From Catenulispora pinisilvae (GTDB lineage: Bacteria > Actinomycetota > Actinomycetes > Streptomycetales > Catenulisporaceae): a DNA stretch of 46,965 bases. Made by a program: the position numbers and the translations under genes. Positions 12,173 through 20,239 of this stretch are shown piece by piece. Within the stretch, counting starts at the first letter, position 1. The number at the start of each line of letters is the position of its first letter. The notes under the pieces were generated by a model. The model worked only from the letters and a program-made list of their open reading frames with translations, ran no database searches and had not been told where the DNA came from. The stretch spans positions 1-46,965 of the forward strand of contig NZ_JAAFZA010000063.1 of the NCBI RefSeq assembly GCF_015356865.1. Reading direction: 5' to 3'.

Positions 12173-12988
12173 ATGATCACCTCGGAGAACACCCCCGGCC
12201 TGCCCGGTTGGATCGACCTCGGCTCCCCCGACCCCGGCGCCTCGGCCGCCTTCTACGGCCGGGTCTTCGGCTGGACCGCGGAGCAGATGATGCCGGATTC
12301 CCCGGAGGGTCCCGGCTACTGGTTCCTGCGCAAGGACGGGAAGTCGGTCGCCGGGCTCGGCGGGCTGACCGATCCGGCCGACAAACCCGACTGGATGACC
12401 TATGTCCGGGTCGCCGACGCCGCCGCTTCGGTGGCCGCCGCCGAGAAGGGCGGCGCCAAGGTGCGCGTCCCGGTCACGGGGATCCCCGGCGAGGGCTCCT
12501 TCGCCCAGCTCACCGATCCCAGCGGCGCCGAGTTCGCGCTCTGGCAGTCCGGCGAGGTCACCGGCTTCCAGGCCTGCTGCGTCGAGGACACGATGCTCTG
12601 GACCGAGTTGTGGACCCGCGATCCGGCCGCGGCGAAGTCCTTCTATCCCGCGCTGTTCGGCTGGCAGGTGGAGCCGTATATGGAAGGCGCGCCGGAGGGC
12701 GGCGGCTACGACATGTGGACGACCCAGTCCGGCGACCCGATGGCCGCGTTCGGCGGGATCATGACGATCACCGACCAGGTGCCGATCCAGGACGAGAAAT
12801 GGGTCCCCTACTTCATGGTGGCCGACGCCGACGCGACTGTGGCCCGGGCGACCGGCTCCGGCGGCACCGTCCTGATCCCGGCCGCCGACGCCCCGCCCGG
12901 ACGGCTGGCCGCGCTGACCGACCAGTTCGGCGCGCGGTTCAACATCCTGGAGCCGGCGCCGATGGCCGGGCCGCCGGACGGGCGGTAG
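12173..12988 (+). CDS. Two-domain VOC (glyoxalase/bleomycin-resistance fold) protein
   Basis: A 271-aa cytoplasmic protein made of two vicinal-oxygen-chelate modules in tandem. The first (about 9-123) begins PGWIDLGSPDPGASAAFYGR and ends LTDPSGAEFALWQ; the second (about 138-258) begins LWTELWTRDPAAAKSFYPAL and ends LTDQFGARFNILEP. This architecture is common in actinobacterial proteins annotated as glyoxalases or hydroxylases, mostly of unknown substrate. The ATG at 12173 follows AGGAAGG. No partner gene points to a specific reaction. Confidence 0.85.
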   Translation: MITSENTPGLPGWIDLGSPDPGASAAFYGRVFGWTAEQMMPDSPEGPGYWFLRKDGKSVAGLGGLTDPADKPDWMTYVRVADAAASVAAAEKGGAKVRVPVTGIPGEGSFAQLTDPSGAEFALWQSGEVTGFQACCVEDTMLWTELWTRDPAAAKSFYPALFGWQVEPYMEGAPEGGGYDMWTTQSGDPMAAFGGIMTITDQVPIQDEKWVPYFMVADADATVARATGSGGTVLIPAADAPPGRLAALTDQFGARFNILEPAPMAGPPDGR

Positions 12989-13072
12989 ACGAGCGCCGAA
13001 GCGTCCGGGCATCACCGGCGGTCAGGCCGTCATCACGATCGCGGATCTGGACAGCCGGTGCACGATGGCAGC

Positions 13073-14293
13073 ATGACCTACACCGATGACGCCAAGGAGC
13101 TGCGGGACGATCTGGTCCGGCTGCGCCGCGACCTGCATCGCATACCCGAGATCGGCCTGGATCTGCCCCGCACCCAGGAGCGGGTCCTGGCCGCGCTCGA
13201 CGGGCTGCCGCTGGAGATCAGCCTGGGCACCGGGCTGAGCTCGGTGACCGCTGTGCTGCGCGGTACCGGCGCGGCGGGCGGCACCGGAGACTCCCAGGAT
13301 GCCCAGGCGCAGGCGGTGCTGCTGCGCGGCGACATGGACGCGCTGCCGGTGGTGGAGAGGACCGGCCGGGACTACGCCGCCGACGGCCCGAACATGCACG
13401 CCTGCGGCCACGACCTGCACACCGCGATCCTGGTCGGCGCGGCCCGGCTGCTCAGCGCGCGCCGCGACCGGCTGGCCGGCGACGTGGTGTTCATGTTCCA
13501 GCCCGGCGAGGAGGGCGGCGACGGGGCCGGGCACATGATCCGCGAGGGCGTGCTGGACGCCGCGGGCCCGCGGGTGGTCGGCGTCTACGGCCTGCACGTG
13601 CTCTCCGACAAGCTCCCCCGCGGGTCGGTCGGCTCCCGGGCCGGGACCCTGATGGCCGGGGCCGACGAGATCCTGGTGACGGTGCGCGGCGCCGGTGCGC
13701 ACGGCTCGCGGCCGCACACCGGCCGGGATCCGATCCCGGTGGCCTGCGAGATGGTGGTGGCATTGCAGTCCCTGGTGACCCGCAAGTTCGACATCTTCGA
13801 CCCGGTGGTGATCACCGTCGGCGAGTTCCACGCCGGGACCGCGTCGAACATCATCCCGGACGACGCCATGTTCCACCTGACGATGCGCTCGTTCTCGCAC
13901 GCGTCCCGGGCCCGGCTGCTGGAGACGATGCCGGACCTGCTCAACGGCCTTGCGGCGGCCTATGGCTGCGGGGTGGACATCACCTACAAGGAGCAGTACC
14001 CGCCGACCGTGAACCACGACGCCGAGGTCGACTTCCTCCAGGAGGTCACGAGCGAGCTCTTCGGCGAGGAGCGCTTCCTGCGGTTGGCCAACCCGAACCC
14101 CGGGGCCGAGGACTTCTCGCGGGTCTTGGAGGAGGTGCCGGGGACTTACTGCTTCCTCGGCGCCTGTCCGGTGGACGACTTCGAGAACGCGCCCTCGAAC
14201 CACAGCCCGCTGGCCGATTTCGATGATTCGGTGCTCGGGGACGGGGCCGCGCTGCTGGCCTCGCTGGCCGATCGGCGGCTGGCGCGCCGCTGA
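13073..14293 (+). CDS. M20-family amidohydrolase (AmaA/HipO-like)
   Basis: A 406-aa metal-dependent amidohydrolase of the M20D type, which typically hydrolyses N-acyl amino acids. Metal/catalytic motifs visible are GDMDALPV (about 85-92), NMHACGHDLHTAIL (about 107-120) and QPGEEGGDGA (about 143-152). The dimerisation domain lies in the middle (with GSRPHTGRDPI), and the C-terminal metal histidine is in the NHSPLADFD region. The ATG at 13073 is chosen where family homology starts; GTG at 13058 is an alternative. CACGAT lies 6 nt before the ATG, so it may be leaderless. A strong hairpin follows the stop. Confidence 0.88.
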   Translation: MTYTDDAKELRDDLVRLRRDLHRIPEIGLDLPRTQERVLAALDGLPLEISLGTGLSSVTAVLRGTGAAGGTGDSQDAQAQAVLLRGDMDALPVVERTGRDYAADGPNMHACGHDLHTAILVGAARLLSARRDRLAGDVVFMFQPGEEGGDGAGHMIREGVLDAAGPRVVGVYGLHVLSDKLPRGSVGSRAGTLMAGADEILVTVRGAGAHGSRPHTGRDPIPVACEMVVALQSLVTRKFDIFDPVVITVGEFHAGTASNIIPDDAMFHLTMRSFSHASRARLLETMPDLLNGLAAAYGCGVDITYKEQYPPTVNHDAEVDFLQEVTSELFGEERFLRLANPNPGAEDFSRVLEEVPGTYCFLGACPVDDFENAPSNHSPLADFDDSVLGDGAALLASLADRRLARR

Positions 14294-14320
14294 GGCGCCG
14301 CTGAGCGGCCAAGAAGCCAC

Positions 14321-14351
14321 AGCGGCCCCGGACGACAGGTCCGGGGCCGCT
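14321..14351. terminator. Bidirectional terminator between the M20 and PIG-L genes
   Basis: Perfect 13-bp stem AGCGGCCCCGGAC / GTCCGGGGCCGCT (14321-14333 / 14339-14351) with a 5-nt loop, between the stops of two convergent genes. No U-tract. Confidence 0.8.
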
Positions 14352-14366
14352 CGGCTGTCGCCTATC

Positions 14367-16373
14367 TCAGCTCCCTGCCAACTCCCACGCCCCGTACGGG
14401 CTCTGCGCCCCCGGCGCCGACTGCCGCGCCGCGTGCAGCGCACCGTCCCGTTCGAAGGCCAGCACCACCTGGCGCCCGCGCCGGTCGAGCACCACGACCG
14501 GGGCGCCGAGGACCACGTTGCCCAGGTCCGGGAACGTGCTGAAGCCGATGTTCGGCGCGTCCTGGACCAGCAGGCTCACCCCGCCCCCGGGGTTGCGGGT
14601 GGCCAGCGTCATGCGGCCGTCGCTGCCGGCGTTCGCCGAGACGCCTTCGAGCCCGATCGGGCCGATGGCGCCGGAGGTGGTGGTCCAGAAGCCGTTCGGC
14701 CGCTGCCACTGCGTCGCGACCTTCCCGGTGTCGGCCTGCACGTAGAAGATCTGCATGCGGCCGTCGGAGTTGCGGCTGATGCTGCCCGGTCCGGCCGTCG
14801 CCGGGCCGACCGGAACCGGGTCGATCGGGTAGGCGCCGGTGTCCGGGACCTCGCTCCAGTGCAGCAGGCCGCCGATCGACGGCGCGAACAGCTCGACGTG
14901 CCCGTCCGGGGCCAGCCCGGCGGTGAGGTCGTCGCGCACCAGGTAGCCCTTGATGTCGGCCCAGTCCGAGGGCCAGCTCCCGTCCGGATTCTGCCGCAGA
15001 ACGCTGACGCCGCTGCCCCAGTTGCGGACGAACACGGTCAGCCGGCCGTCGCGCTCGGCCACCACGGCCGGGTTGCCGGTCAGGGCCTCCTGGCGCGGGT
15101 CGGGGTTGGGATTGCCCAGGACGGTCCACGGCCCCCAGGTTCCGGGCCCGGTCTCGGCGGTGGTGACGATCTGGTTGTCCGCCAGCCGGATCCCGACGAT
15201 GTGCAGGGTGCCGAAGCCGTCCTTGATCAGCGTCAGGGCCGAGGCCATCGGACCACTGCCGGGGACCGGCTTCGGCCCGGTCCAGCTGCCGCCCGCGGCG
15301 TCCTCGCGCCAGACCTGGACCTTGTTGTCCAGCGTCGCCGCCGCGTTCAAGCTCCCGGTGGAGTCCAGCGCCGCCCAGGCCACACCGTTGGTCCAGCGCG
15401 GGTATTCGCGGTGGATGAACCCGGAGTAGAAGGCGTTGTTCGGATCCGGCTCGGGATCGTTCCTCCCGTGATAGCGCCCCTTGATGTCGCCCCTGTCCGG
15501 TCCGACATAGGAGAGGAACTCCTGCTGCTTGTCGGCGGCCGTGGCGGCGTCCAGGTTCGCGGGATCGACGTCGATCGTGTACGTCCGATAGTCCCGCAGC
15601 AGGAGATGGCCCTTGTTCTCGGGCCCGTGCCAGCCCAGGGACGCGGCGCCGACGAACCGGGCGACGCCGATGTGGTCGATGTTGCGCACGTAGTCGTAGC
15701 CGACGTTGGGGTCCAGGGACAGGACCGTGCTGGCCTGGGACCGGGCCATCAGCTCGGTGAAGGTCTTGAGCAGGCCGTCGTAGGTGTACTTCTGGTTCGC
15801 CCACTGCGGGTCGCAGTCGCCGCCGCCGTCGGCGGGGTCGCTGCCCTCCGACTTCTCTTGCAGCCCGGACTTGGGGTCCCGGAACAGGTCGTAGATGTTG
15901 GCGAAGCCGTCCTGGCCCGACTTGAAGTGCCCGTTCCCCGCCTCGTGCAGGCGCAGGAAGACGAGCTTGGTCGTCGGGCGCTGGTCGAGGGTGTCCTCCT
16001 CGATGAGGTGCCCGTCGAGCGTGATGGCGGCCCTGGTCCAGGTCGGGTTCTGGACGCCGCGGGAGTGGGCCGCGCGCAGACCGTCGAACCGGCTGGCCGA
16101 GTACGCGCACGGGTCGGGGAACTCCTTGCCCGCGTCGCCGTGGTTGGTGGCGTCCCCGCCGGTGACGTAGACGGTGGTGGTGGGGACGCCGTAGTCCTCC
16201 TTGAGATCCGGTTCCATGAACAGCAGGTCGTCGTCCGGATGGGCGAGGATCGCCAGGACCGACGGCGCCACCGCGTCGGTGTCGGCCGACGCGGGCGGTC
16301 CCCACACCGCCGCCAGGCCCGCCGTGGTGAGGAAGGTGGCCAGGCCTGCTGCGGCCTTGGTTCGAATGCGCAT
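14367..16373 (-). CDS. Secreted PIG-L-family deacetylase with C-terminal lectin/propeller-like domain
   Basis: A 668-aa exported protein. An N-terminal signal peptide (MRIRTKAAAGLATFLTTAGL, cleavage likely after ASA at 30) precedes an LmbE/PIG-L catalytic domain with LAHPDDDLLFMEPDL (43-57; AHPDD zinc-site residues) and a later NIDHIG histidine motif. From about residue 310 the chain changes to repeated Trp-Gly blades (for example DGFGTLHIVGIRLADNQI, GSWPSDW, DGRMQIFYVQADTGKV), resembling PLL-type beta-propeller or fucose-lectin repeats, so it may bind a glycan that the N-terminal domain de-N-acetylates. Start at the ATG of the signal peptide (16373); the frame is open further upstream but lacks homology. 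It is divergent from the Gly-rich secreted protein. Confidence 0.82.
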   Translation of the reverse strand: MRIRTKAAAGLATFLTTAGLAAVWGPPASADTDAVAPSVLAILAHPDDDLLFMEPDLKEDYGVPTTTVYVTGGDATNHGDAGKEFPDPCAYSASRFDGLRAAHSRGVQNPTWTRAAITLDGHLIEEDTLDQRPTTKLVFLRLHEAGNGHFKSGQDGFANIYDLFRDPKSGLQEKSEGSDPADGGGDCDPQWANQKYTYDGLLKTFTELMARSQASTVLSLDPNVGYDYVRNIDHIGVARFVGAASLGWHGPENKGHLLLRDYRTYTIDVDPANLDAATAADKQQEFLSYVGPDRGDIKGRYHGRNDPEPDPNNAFYSGFIHREYPRWTNGVAWAALDSTGSLNAAATLDNKVQVWREDAAGGSWTGPKPVPGSGPMASALTLIKDGFGTLHIVGIRLADNQIVTTAETGPGTWGPWTVLGNPNPDPRQEALTGNPAVVAERDGRLTVFVRNWGSGVSVLRQNPDGSWPSDWADIKGYLVRDDLTAGLAPDGHVELFAPSIGGLLHWSEVPDTGAYPIDPVPVGPATAGPGSISRNSDGRMQIFYVQADTGKVATQWQRPNGFWTTTSGAIGPIGLEGVSANAGSDGRMTLATRNPGGGVSLLVQDAPNIGFSTFPDLGNVVLGAPVVVLDRRGRQVVLAFERDGALHAARQSAPGAQSPYGAWELAGS

Positions 16374-16465
16374 ATAAGACACCTGTCTGCCCGGCTCGCG
16401 GAGCCATTCGGCGCCAATCGGTGATTTCATGGCGAAATGTACATCAAGGCGCTCATACCGAGTCC

Positions 16466-16471
16466 TACGGT
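16466..16471 (+). promoter_or_regulatory. -10 element of the Gly-rich protein gene
   Basis: TACGGT sits 6 nt before the GTG at 16478, the spacing expected for a leaderless transcript. No clear -35 was recognised. Confidence 0.4.
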
Positions 16472-16477
16472 GGCCTT

Positions 16478-17098
16478 GTGAATTCCGCAAAGATCACAGC
16501 GATCGCCGTGGCGGCCCTGGCCGGAGTCGTCGTGCTCCCCGCGGCCGCGGCCCGCGCGGCCACGCCCGAGCCGGAGACCGAGATGTTCACCGCGAACACC
16601 GTGTTCACCGTGCCCGCGGGCGTCACCCAGGTCACGGTGACCGTGGCCGCGGCCGGCGGCGGCGGGGGCGGCGGCGCGAGCAGCTTCGGCAGCGGCGACA
16701 CCATCGCCTACGCCTTCGGCGGCGGCGGAGGCGGCGCCGGGCAGCTGGACCAGCACGAGGGCGGCTACGGCGGGGACGGCGGACTCGGCGGCCAGGGCGG
16801 TGTCTGCAAGCAGAACGGCCAGGTGATCGCCGCGGCGCAGAACATCTCCGGGGCGAACGGCGGCCGCGGCGCGTCCAACGCCAGCGACTTCACCGTGTTC
16901 GGCGGCGACGGCGGTGGCACCCTCAGCTCCGGCGGCGGAAACGGCGAGGGCGGGCCCGCGCAGGATGGCGGCAACGGCGGCACTGGAGGCGGCTCACAGC
17001 CGCCGAGCTCGCCGGGGGAACCGAGTCCGCCGGTCGGCGCGGCGCCCGGGTTCGGCAACAACGGGATTGTGTTCGTGACGTATACGCCGGCGGCGTAG
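16478..17098 (+). CDS. Secreted glycine-rich domain protein
   Basis: A 206-aa protein with a signal peptide (MNSAKITAIAVAALAGVVVL..., cleavage after ARA near 28). It is followed by FTVPAGVTQVTVTVAAAGGGGG (about 45-66), the hallmark of a glycine-rich domain seen in many exported or phage-tail-like proteins, then long Gly/Asn/Gln-rich runs, and it ends in FGNNGIVFVTYTP, the usual closing strand of that domain. There is one cysteine in the mature part. Function unknown; probably surface or extracellular. It is divergent from the PIG-L deacetylase with only about 105 nt between, so the two could respond to the same signal. GTG start, probably leaderless. Confidence 0.72.
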   Translation: MNSAKITAIAVAALAGVVVLPAAAARAATPEPETEMFTANTVFTVPAGVTQVTVTVAAAGGGGGGGASSFGSGDTIAYAFGGGGGGAGQLDQHEGGYGGDGGLGGQGGVCKQNGQVIAAAQNISGANGGRGASNASDFTVFGGDGGGTLSSGGGNGEGGPAQDGGNGGTGGGSQPPSSPGEPSPPVGAAPGFGNNGIVFVTYTPAA

Positions 17099-17181
17099 CG
17101 CGCGCCTCGATTCTCGCGGCACGCCACAGAACCCGGCGCCGGCATGGCTTCGACCGGCGAGGACGCTCAGCGGCGGAAACG

Positions 17182-17218
17182 CGTGAGGTGCGCGGCCACG
17201 GGGGCCGCGCACCTCACG
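17182..17218. terminator. Bidirectional terminator between Gly-rich gene and icd
   Basis: Perfect 16-bp stem CGTGAGGTGCGCGGCC / GGCCGCGCACCTCACG (17182-17197 / 17203-17218), loop ACGGG. It lies between convergent genes and is the longest perfect stem noticed in the window. Confidence 0.85.
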
Positions 17219-17260
17219 AGGTGTTTCGGAGCGCGGGGCTCGAAACCCAAGGCCCATAGA

Positions 17261-17316
17261 GCCCGGCGTTCAGAGCCCCAAGCTCAGAGCCCGGCGTTCA
17301 GAGCCCCAAGCTCAGA
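17261..17316. repeat. 28-nt tandem repeat downstream of icd
   Basis: Two exact copies of a 28-nt unit beginning GCCCGGCGTTCAGAGCCCC (17261-17288 and 17289-17316), preceded and followed by degenerate pieces such as AGAGCC and GGCTCAG. It ends about 15 nt before the icd stop codon. Confidence 0.8.
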
Positions 17317-17331
17317 GCCGAAGGCTCAGCC

Positions 17332-18564
17332 TCAGGCCGAGGTCATCGCCTTCTGCAGGTTCTCGTCGATCGCGGCGAGGAATTCCTGGGTGGTCAGGTA
17401 CGGCTGGTCCGGGGAGACCAGCAGCGCCAGGTCCTTGGTCATCTTGCCCTCCTCGACGGTCTGGATGCAGACGCGCTCCAGGGTCTCGGCGAACTTCACG
17501 ACCTCGGGGGTGTTGTCGAACTTGCCGCGGTAGGCCAGGCCCTGGGTCCACGCGTAGATCGAGGCGATCGGGTTGGTGGAGGTGGGCTTGCCCTGCTGGT
17601 GCTGGCGGTAGTGCCGGGTCACGGTGCCGTGCGCGGCCTCGGCCTCGACGGTCTTGCCGTCGGGGGCCATCAGGACCGAGGTCATCAGGCCGAGGGAGCC
17701 GAAGCCCTGGGCGACGGTGTCGGACTGGACGTCGCCGTCGTAGTTCTTGCACGCCCAGACGTAGCCGCCCTCCCACTTCAGCGCGGAGGCCACCATGTCG
17801 TCGATCAGGCGGTGCTCGTAGGTCAGGCCGGCCTTGTCGAACTCGGCCTTGAACTCGGTCTCGTAGACCTCCTGGAAGATGTCCTTGAAGCGGCCGTCGT
17901 AGCCCTTCAGGATCGTGTTCTTCGTGGAGAGGTAGACCGGGTAGCCGCGGTTGAGGCCGTAGCGCATCGAGGCGCGGGCGAAGCCGCGGATCGACTCGTC
18001 CAGGTTGTACATCGCCAGCGCGACGCCGGAGCCGGGGAAGTCGAAGACGTTGAGCTCGATCGGCTCGCCGCCGTCCTTCGGCGTGAAGGTCAAGGTCAGC
18101 GTGCCCTCGCCGGGGACCAACAGGTCAGTGGCGCGGTACTGGTCGCCGAAGGCGTGGCGGCCGACGACGATCGGCTTGGTCCAGCCCGGGACCAGGCGCG
18201 GGATGTTGCTGATGACGATCGGCTCGCGGAAGATCACGCCGTCCAGGATGTTGCGGATGGTGCCGTTGGGCGAGCGCCACATCTTCTTCAGGCCGAACTC
18301 CTCGACCCGCGCCTCGTCCGGGGTGATGGTGGCGCACTTCACGCCCACGCCGTACTGCTTGATCGCGTTCGCCGCGTCCACGGTGACCTGGTCGTCCGTG
18401 GCGTCGCGGTGCTCGATGCCCAGGTCGAAGTACTTCAGGTCGACATCGAGGTAGGGCAGGATCAGCTGGTCCTTGATGAACTGCCAGATGATCCGGGTCA
18501 TCTCGTCGCCGTCGAGCTCGACGACGGGGTTCGCGACCTTGATCTTGGGACCGGAGTAGGCCAT
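17332..18564 (-). CDS. icd: NADP-dependent isocitrate dehydrogenase (dimeric, eukaryote-like type)
   Basis: A TCA-cycle enzyme of 410 aa that oxidatively decarboxylates isocitrate to 2-oxoglutarate. The N-terminus ([21 protein letters not shown]) and the substrate loop [17 protein letters not shown] (about 93-109), containing the isocitrate-binding Ser and Arg residues, are those of the homodimeric IDH subfamily. The metal-binding aspartates lie in [15 protein letters not shown], and [10 protein letters not shown] marks the NADP site. ATG at 18564. The DUF3017 gene is upstream on the same strand. The gene is followed by a tandem repeat and a strong bidirectional terminator. Confidence 0.96.
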   Translation of the reverse strand: MAYSGPKIKVANPVVELDGDEMTRIIWQFIKDQLILPYLDVDLKYFDLGIEHRDATDDQVTVDAANAIKQYGVGVKCATITPDEARVEEFGLKKMWRSPNGTIRNILDGVIFREPIVISNIPRLVPGWTKPIVVGRHAFGDQYRATDLLVPGEGTLTLTFTPKDGGEPIELNVFDFPGSGVALAMYNLDESIRGFARASMRYGLNRGYPVYLSTKNTILKGYDGRFKDIFQEVYETEFKAEFDKAGLTYEHRLIDDMVASALKWEGGYVWACKNYDGDVQSDTVAQGFGSLGLMTSVLMAPDGKTVEAEAAHGTVTRHYRQHQQGKPTSTNPIASIYAWTQGLAYRGKFDNTPEVVKFAETLERVCIQTVEEGKMTKDLALLVSPDQPYLTTQEFLAAIDENLQKAMTSA

Positions 18565-18646
18565 GGCGGACGTCCTTACGGATCGGGAATTATCTCGACC
18601 TCAAGATACATGCCTCGCGGCACCGATCGCCAAGCGGCCGCCGGAC

Positions 18647-18665
18647 CCGGTCCGAGCGGGACCGG
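18647..18665 (-). terminator. Short hairpin between DUF3017 gene and icd
   Basis: CCGGTCC (18647-18653) and GGACCGG (18659-18665) with a 5-nt loop, just after the DUF3017 stop. The 7-bp stem is modest; it could be a weak terminator or processing site. Confidence 0.35.
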
Positions 18666-18673
18666 CCGGGCCG

Positions 18674-18982
18674 TCAGTTCGAGAAGATCCCCTGCACCAG
18701 CAGCCCCAACACCACCAGCGTCAGACCGACTGCCGTGTACATGCCGACGTCGACCGCCCGGCGCCGGACGGCCAGCGTGCCGGCCACCCGGGTGGGCAGG
18801 AACAGCCGGAGCCCGGCGCCCAGCAGCAGCGACAGGCCCATCACCGCGGCGCCCTGGAAGACCTCGTCGTGCAGTATCACCGTCATGCCGAAGCAGAAAC
18901 CGGCCAGCACCGCCAGGATCGGCCACTCCGCGGCGACCTGGCGGCCGAAGGAGGCGCCGGGGGGACGGTTGTTCACTGCCAT
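18674..18982 (-). CDS. DUF3017 small membrane protein
   Basis: A 102-aa protein with three hydrophobic helices (WPILAVLAGFCFGMTVI at about 20-36; GAAVMGLSLLLGAGLRLFL at about 44-62; VGMYTAVGLTLVVLGLLVQG at about 79-98). The conserved RVAGTLAVRRRAVDV loop lies between helices 2 and 3. DUF3017 proteins occur next to folD/purH and icd/mdh in actinobacteria; no function is known. ATG start, with TAGAGT 7 nt upstream (18990-18995), so it may have its own leaderless transcript. Here it is separated from folD by an unrelated gene. Confidence 0.85.
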   Translation of the reverse strand: MAVNNRPPGASFGRQVAAEWPILAVLAGFCFGMTVILHDEVFQGAAVMGLSLLLGAGLRLFLPTRVAGTLAVRRRAVDVGMYTAVGLTLVVLGLLVQGIFSN

Positions 18983-18989
18983 GCGGGCA

Positions 18990-18995
18990 ACTCTA
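18990..18995 (-). promoter_or_regulatory. -10 element of the DUF3017 gene
   Basis: TAGAGT on the minus strand, 7 nt before the ATG at 18982. Spacing fits a leaderless start. No convincing -35. Confidence 0.4.
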
Positions 18996-19039
18996 CTTGC
19001 GCGGCATGATCGCCACGGCCGCGATCTGTAACGAGCACG

Positions 19040-20170
19040 CTACGGCGCCACCGCCAGCCAGTCGCCGAAACCGCTGGGTCTGTGCGCGCCGATGAACAGC
19101 GTCTCGAACAGGCCGAACCCGGCGCGGACGCCCTCGGGCCCGTCGTAGTCGAAGCGCGAGAGCCGCTCGGTGATGCCGAACATCCCGGACTTCGCGGCCG
19201 CCTCCGGCGCCGGCATCACCACCTGCTGGACCACCAGATCAGGCCCTTGATACATGCCGTGCCGCCAGTCGGCGTCCAGGCCGTAGCCGCTGCCGACGGC
19301 CATGTGCAGCGGGAGTAGCTGCGTCACCCGGACCCGCTCGGCCCGGCCGGCGAAGGTCACCACGGCCGACTTCACGTCCCGGCTGCCGGGGCTGTAGTGC
19401 AGTTCCAGGTCCGGACGGCCCAGGGACTCGGCGGGGCGGCCGTCGCGGAAGACCTTCACCGCCTCCTCCACGACCCGGGCGCCGTCCTCGTCCTCCTGCG
19501 CGATCACCAGGATCGAGAAGTCGTCGAACTGCATCGGCGCGTAGACCCAGTGGAACGTCGGCGGGACCCCGCCGTTGCCGCCGATCCCGGCGGGTTCGGC
19601 CTCGCCGACCGGCCGGATGCCCCACGACCGGTCCCGCGACCCCCACCAGGTGTCGGGCGTGACGGCGAGTTCGTCCTCGCCGATCCGCAGCGTCCCGGCC
19701 CAGAAGCCGGTCTGCGCCAGCCGCACCGAGTCCATCCAGACCCGGCCGTGGCGCCGGAGGAACTGCCGGGGCTCCCGGGTCGCCGGGATCGACGCGGTCC
19801 AGGTCAGATCGAAGGAGAGCTCGTACTCCCCCGGCTCCAGCAGGACCCGCAGCCGGTTCAGCGGCTCCAGCACCTCGACGTGGAACGGGCCCACGGACGT
19901 GTCGCCACGGTCGCTCCCCAACTCGCGCGAGGCCCGGACCACGCGGTGGACTCCCCGGTGGACGACCGCCGCGAAAGCGTCCGTCACCCCGAGATTCGGG
20001 TACTGCCCCACTCCCAGCGCCATGAAGAGATCGCCGGTGCAGTGATGCACATTGAAGTAGTAGCGGTCGTAGAAGTTCCGGTCGGAGGTGGCCACGTGTG
20101 CCAGCGACTCCGAGGTCTGATGGAACGGGAAATCATCAAGGGGGGACAGGTCCCGATCGCCGTCGGACAT
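19040..20170 (-). CDS. Conserved actinobacterial protein of unknown function (possibly DUF7064/DUF7065 type)
   Basis: A 376-aa soluble-looking protein without a signal peptide. The N-terminal part has NFYDRYYFNVHHCTGDLFMA followed by GVGQYPN; the middle has EPLNRLRVLLEPGEYELSFDL and WWGSRDRSWGIRP; the C-terminal half is rich in beta strands. The pattern is reminiscent of mycobacterial proteins now called DUF7065/DUF7064 and of lipocalin/AttH-like barrels, but I am not certain. The ATG at 20170 directly follows AAGGGGGGAC; the frame opens 12 codons earlier. It interrupts the usual folD-DUF3017 neighbourhood and has its own promoter and operator-like palindrome, so it looks like an independently regulated insertion, perhaps in lipid or steroid metabolism (speculative). 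Confidence 0.6.
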   Translation of the reverse strand: MSDGDRDLSPLDDFPFHQTSESLAHVATSDRNFYDRYYFNVHHCTGDLFMALGVGQYPNLGVTDAFAAVVHRGVHRVVRASRELGSDRGDTSVGPFHVEVLEPLNRLRVLLEPGEYELSFDLTWTASIPATREPRQFLRRHGRVWMDSVRLAQTGFWAGTLRIGEDELAVTPDTWWGSRDRSWGIRPVGEAEPAGIGGNGGVPPTFHWVYAPMQFDDFSILVIAQEDEDGARVVEEAVKVFRDGRPAESLGRPDLELHYSPGSRDVKSAVVTFAGRAERVRVTQLLPLHMAVGSGYGLDADWRHGMYQGPDLVVQQVVMPAPEAAAKSGMFGITERLSRFDYDGPEGVRAGFGLFETLFIGAHRPSGFGDWLAVAP

Positions 20171-20180
20171 GTCCCCCCTT
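20138..20180 (-). repeat. 11-bp inverted repeat covering the start codon of the 376-aa gene
   Basis: AAGGGGGGACA (20138-20148) and TGTCCCCCCTT (20170-20180) are perfectly complementary across 21 nt. On the minus strand the 5' arm is the Shine-Dalgarno plus the A of the ATG, and the 3' arm lies inside codons 8-11. If transcribed, the hairpin would hide the initiation site. Confidence 0.6.
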
Positions 20181-20223
20181 GTAGGGGTGTTCTGATGAAC
20201 CGTCAATAGGGACGGCTCATCAG
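20178..20223 (-). promoter_or_regulatory. Promoter and operator-like palindrome of the 376-aa gene
   Basis: On the minus strand TTGACG (20201-20206) and TACAAG (20178-20183) are separated by 17 nt, and the -10 ends 7 nt before the ATG at 20170. Overlapping the -35 is a near-perfect inverted repeat, 20192-20204 against 20211-20223, with half-site CTGATGA-x-CCGTC, 12 of 13 positions paired and a 6-nt spacer. Such placement is typical of a dimeric repressor site. Confidence 0.6.
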
Positions 20224-20239
20224 CACCGCCGAAGGCCGC

